A stretch of DNA of 6,669 nt, taken from contig JAUZQH010000218.1 of the NCBI GenBank assembly GCA_030951065.1, forward strand, positions 1 to 6,669. Direction: 5' to 3'. Positions 6,020 to 6,669 of this stretch are shown piece after piece. The notes beneath the pieces are model-generated. The model was not told where the DNA came from. It saw only the letters and a list, made by a program, of their open reading frames with translations, and made no database searches. The DNA is from Mariprofundus sp. (GTDB taxonomy: Bacteria > Pseudomonadota > Zetaproteobacteria > Mariprofundales > Mariprofundaceae). How positions within the stretch are numbered: the stretch's first letter is position 1; each line of letters starts with the position of its first letter. The position numbers and the translations under genes are program-made.

Positions 6020-6565
6020 ATGAATATTCGATCTATCGTAGCAGGTGTTTTTGCAATGTTTTTATTCATGGGGTTCGATATATCCCTGCAAACAACTGCA
6101 AATGGTAAAACAATAGAGATAGAGGATGTGCCCACAGCCATCGCAGGAGATGATAAAGATGCGGCAAAATCAACATCATTGATCTGCAAAACTGCTGATG
6201 AAATGGGTGGAGAGAAAAAAGACGCCAAAGACAAGGCCGACAAGTCAGAAAAAGATGCCAAGGACAGTAAAGATAAAGCAGACAAGGACAAGGCTGACCT
6301 GGACACTGATCGTGATGCCTCGGACGAAGATAAAAAAGATGCCAAGGATAAAGCTGACAAGGCCGATGAAGATTACAAAGATGCCAAGGATAAAGCTGAC
6401 AAGGCCGATAAAGACTATGGAGATACCAAGAAAAAAGCCACAGACAAAGCACCTTGCACAACTCCGGACGGTAAGCCCGGATTCTGGACTCCTGATGATG
6501 GGAAAGATACTCCTACCTCAGGAAAACCGGCTCCGGAAGCATTTCGTGAACTGCATGGCAACTAG
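6020..6565 (+). CDS. Exported Lys/Asp/Ala-rich heptad-repeat protein, function unknown
   Basis: I do not recognise this 181-residue protein. Residues 1 to about 27 look like a Sec signal peptide: MNIR, then the hydrophobic IVAGVFAMFLFMGF, with cleavage plausible after TTA27. There is no lipobox. Residues 65-144 are almost only Lys, Asp, Ala and Glu with repeats of KDAKDKADKAD. Ala, Ser, Tyr or Leu fall at 69, 73, 76, 80, 83, 87, 94, 101, 108, 112, 115, 119, 122, 126, 129, 133 and 140. This is an unbroken 4-3 spacing, interrupted only by Asp at 90, 97 and 104 and Thr at 136. It predicts a long alanine-type coiled coil or single charged helix, comparable in principle to Lpp. Two cysteines flank it (Cys56, Cys146). 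A Pro/Gly-rich tail follows. It has its own ribosome binding site and terminator and lies 131 bp after pilX. It could be a periplasmic spacer, a stress protein or a disordered polyampholyte. That it is a real gene is quite sure; the role is not known. Confidence 0.85.
   Translation: MNIRSIVAGVFAMFLFMGFDISLQTTANGKTIEIEDVPTAIAGDDKDAAKSTSLICKTADEMGGEKKDAKDKADKSEKDAKDSKDKADKDKADLDTDRDASDEDKKDAKDKADKADEDYKDAKDKADKADKDYGDTKKKATDKAPCTTPDGKPGFWTPDDGKDTPTSGKPAPEAFRELHGN
6335..6418 (+). repeat. Two tandem 42-bp repeats inside the Lys/Asp-rich gene
   Basis: Units 6335-6376 and 6377-6418 are adjacent and differ at only 3 of 42 bases. Each encodes 14 residues (two heptads) of the form KDAKDKADKAD-x-DY; the only amino-acid change is Glu to Lys. 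Shorter, more diverged copies begin at 6218 and 6251. The unit length keeps both the reading frame and the heptad phase. Confidence 0.9.
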
Positions 6566-6597
6566 TACAGCCCCGTAGACACATGCATTGATTCAAC

Positions 6598-6630
6598 TAG
6601 CGCCTTTTCGAAGGCGCTATTTTTTTATTT
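6598..6630 (+). terminator. Strong intrinsic terminator
   Basis: A perfect 9-bp stem, TAGCGCCTT (6598-6606) with AAGGCGCTA (6611-6619), encloses a TTCG tetraloop and is followed by seven T, one A and three T. It lies 32 bp after the stop of the Lys/Asp-rich gene and clearly ends that transcript. The last 39 bases of the window hold nothing I can identify. Confidence 0.95.
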
Positions 6631-6669
6631 CATCGCAACGATCAGGCATAGTTGCAGTCATATGGGGTT

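Noticed and set aside
5971..6360. Minus-strand frame of 129 residues rich in Ser and Leu
   Set aside because: It is the reverse-strand shadow of the Lys/Asp-rich repeat; it has no supported ribosome binding site and the plus-strand gene has signal peptide, ribosome binding site and terminator.
6212..6451. CRISPR array or noncoding repeat in the Lys/Asp-rich region
   Set aside because: The repeats are adjacent and in frame, without spacers, and code for a continuous heptad pattern.

Overview
The window looks like a chromosomal piece of a Gram-negative bacterium, most likely a betaproteobacterium (possibly Nitrosomonas-like; this genus-level guess is weak). The reasons are a long-form citramalate synthase, a PhhB-type pterin dehydratase, a class A penicillin-binding protein of the PBP1A type with an OB insert, and a minor-pilin operon of the FimT-PilV-PilW-PilX type. 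Base composition looks close to even throughout, with a Lys/Asp-rich gene at the right end.

Layout. (1) Positions 1-209 hold the C-terminal end of a citramalate/isopropylmalate synthase-family gene. (2) 72 bp later comes phhB (282-629) on the same strand. Both genes have their stop codon inside the left arm of a good RNA hairpin. (3) A 296-bp convergent intergenic region follows (630-925). (4) A complete PBP1A gene lies on the minus strand (926-3304). (5) Divergent from it, with start regions that overlap by a few bases, is a tightly packed plus-strand operon of four type IV minor prepilins: fimT/gspH (3297-3803), pilV (3800-4288), pilW (4288-4920) and pilX (4938-5888). Junctions are a 4-nt overlap, a 1-nt overlap and a 17-nt gap, so translation is probably coupled. 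(6) After a 131-bp intergenic region comes a separate, unrecognised gene (6020-6565) with a perfect ribosome binding site and a strong intrinsic terminator. It encodes an apparently exported protein dominated by a Lys/Asp/Ala heptad repeat.

How the parts fit. The PBP1A builds peptidoglycan. The minor pilins are expected to form the priming tip complex of a type IV pilus in the same envelope. The usual partners pilY1 (tip adhesin) and pilE (small pilin), which often follow pilX, are not in the window. The place directly after pilX is taken instead by the Lys/Asp/Ala protein. That protein is the least ordinary object here: its Ala, Ser and Tyr residues fall on an unbroken 4-3 spacing for about 72 residues, which predicts a long, highly charged alanine coiled coil flanked by two single cysteines. 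Whether it has anything to do with the pilus is not shown by the sequence.
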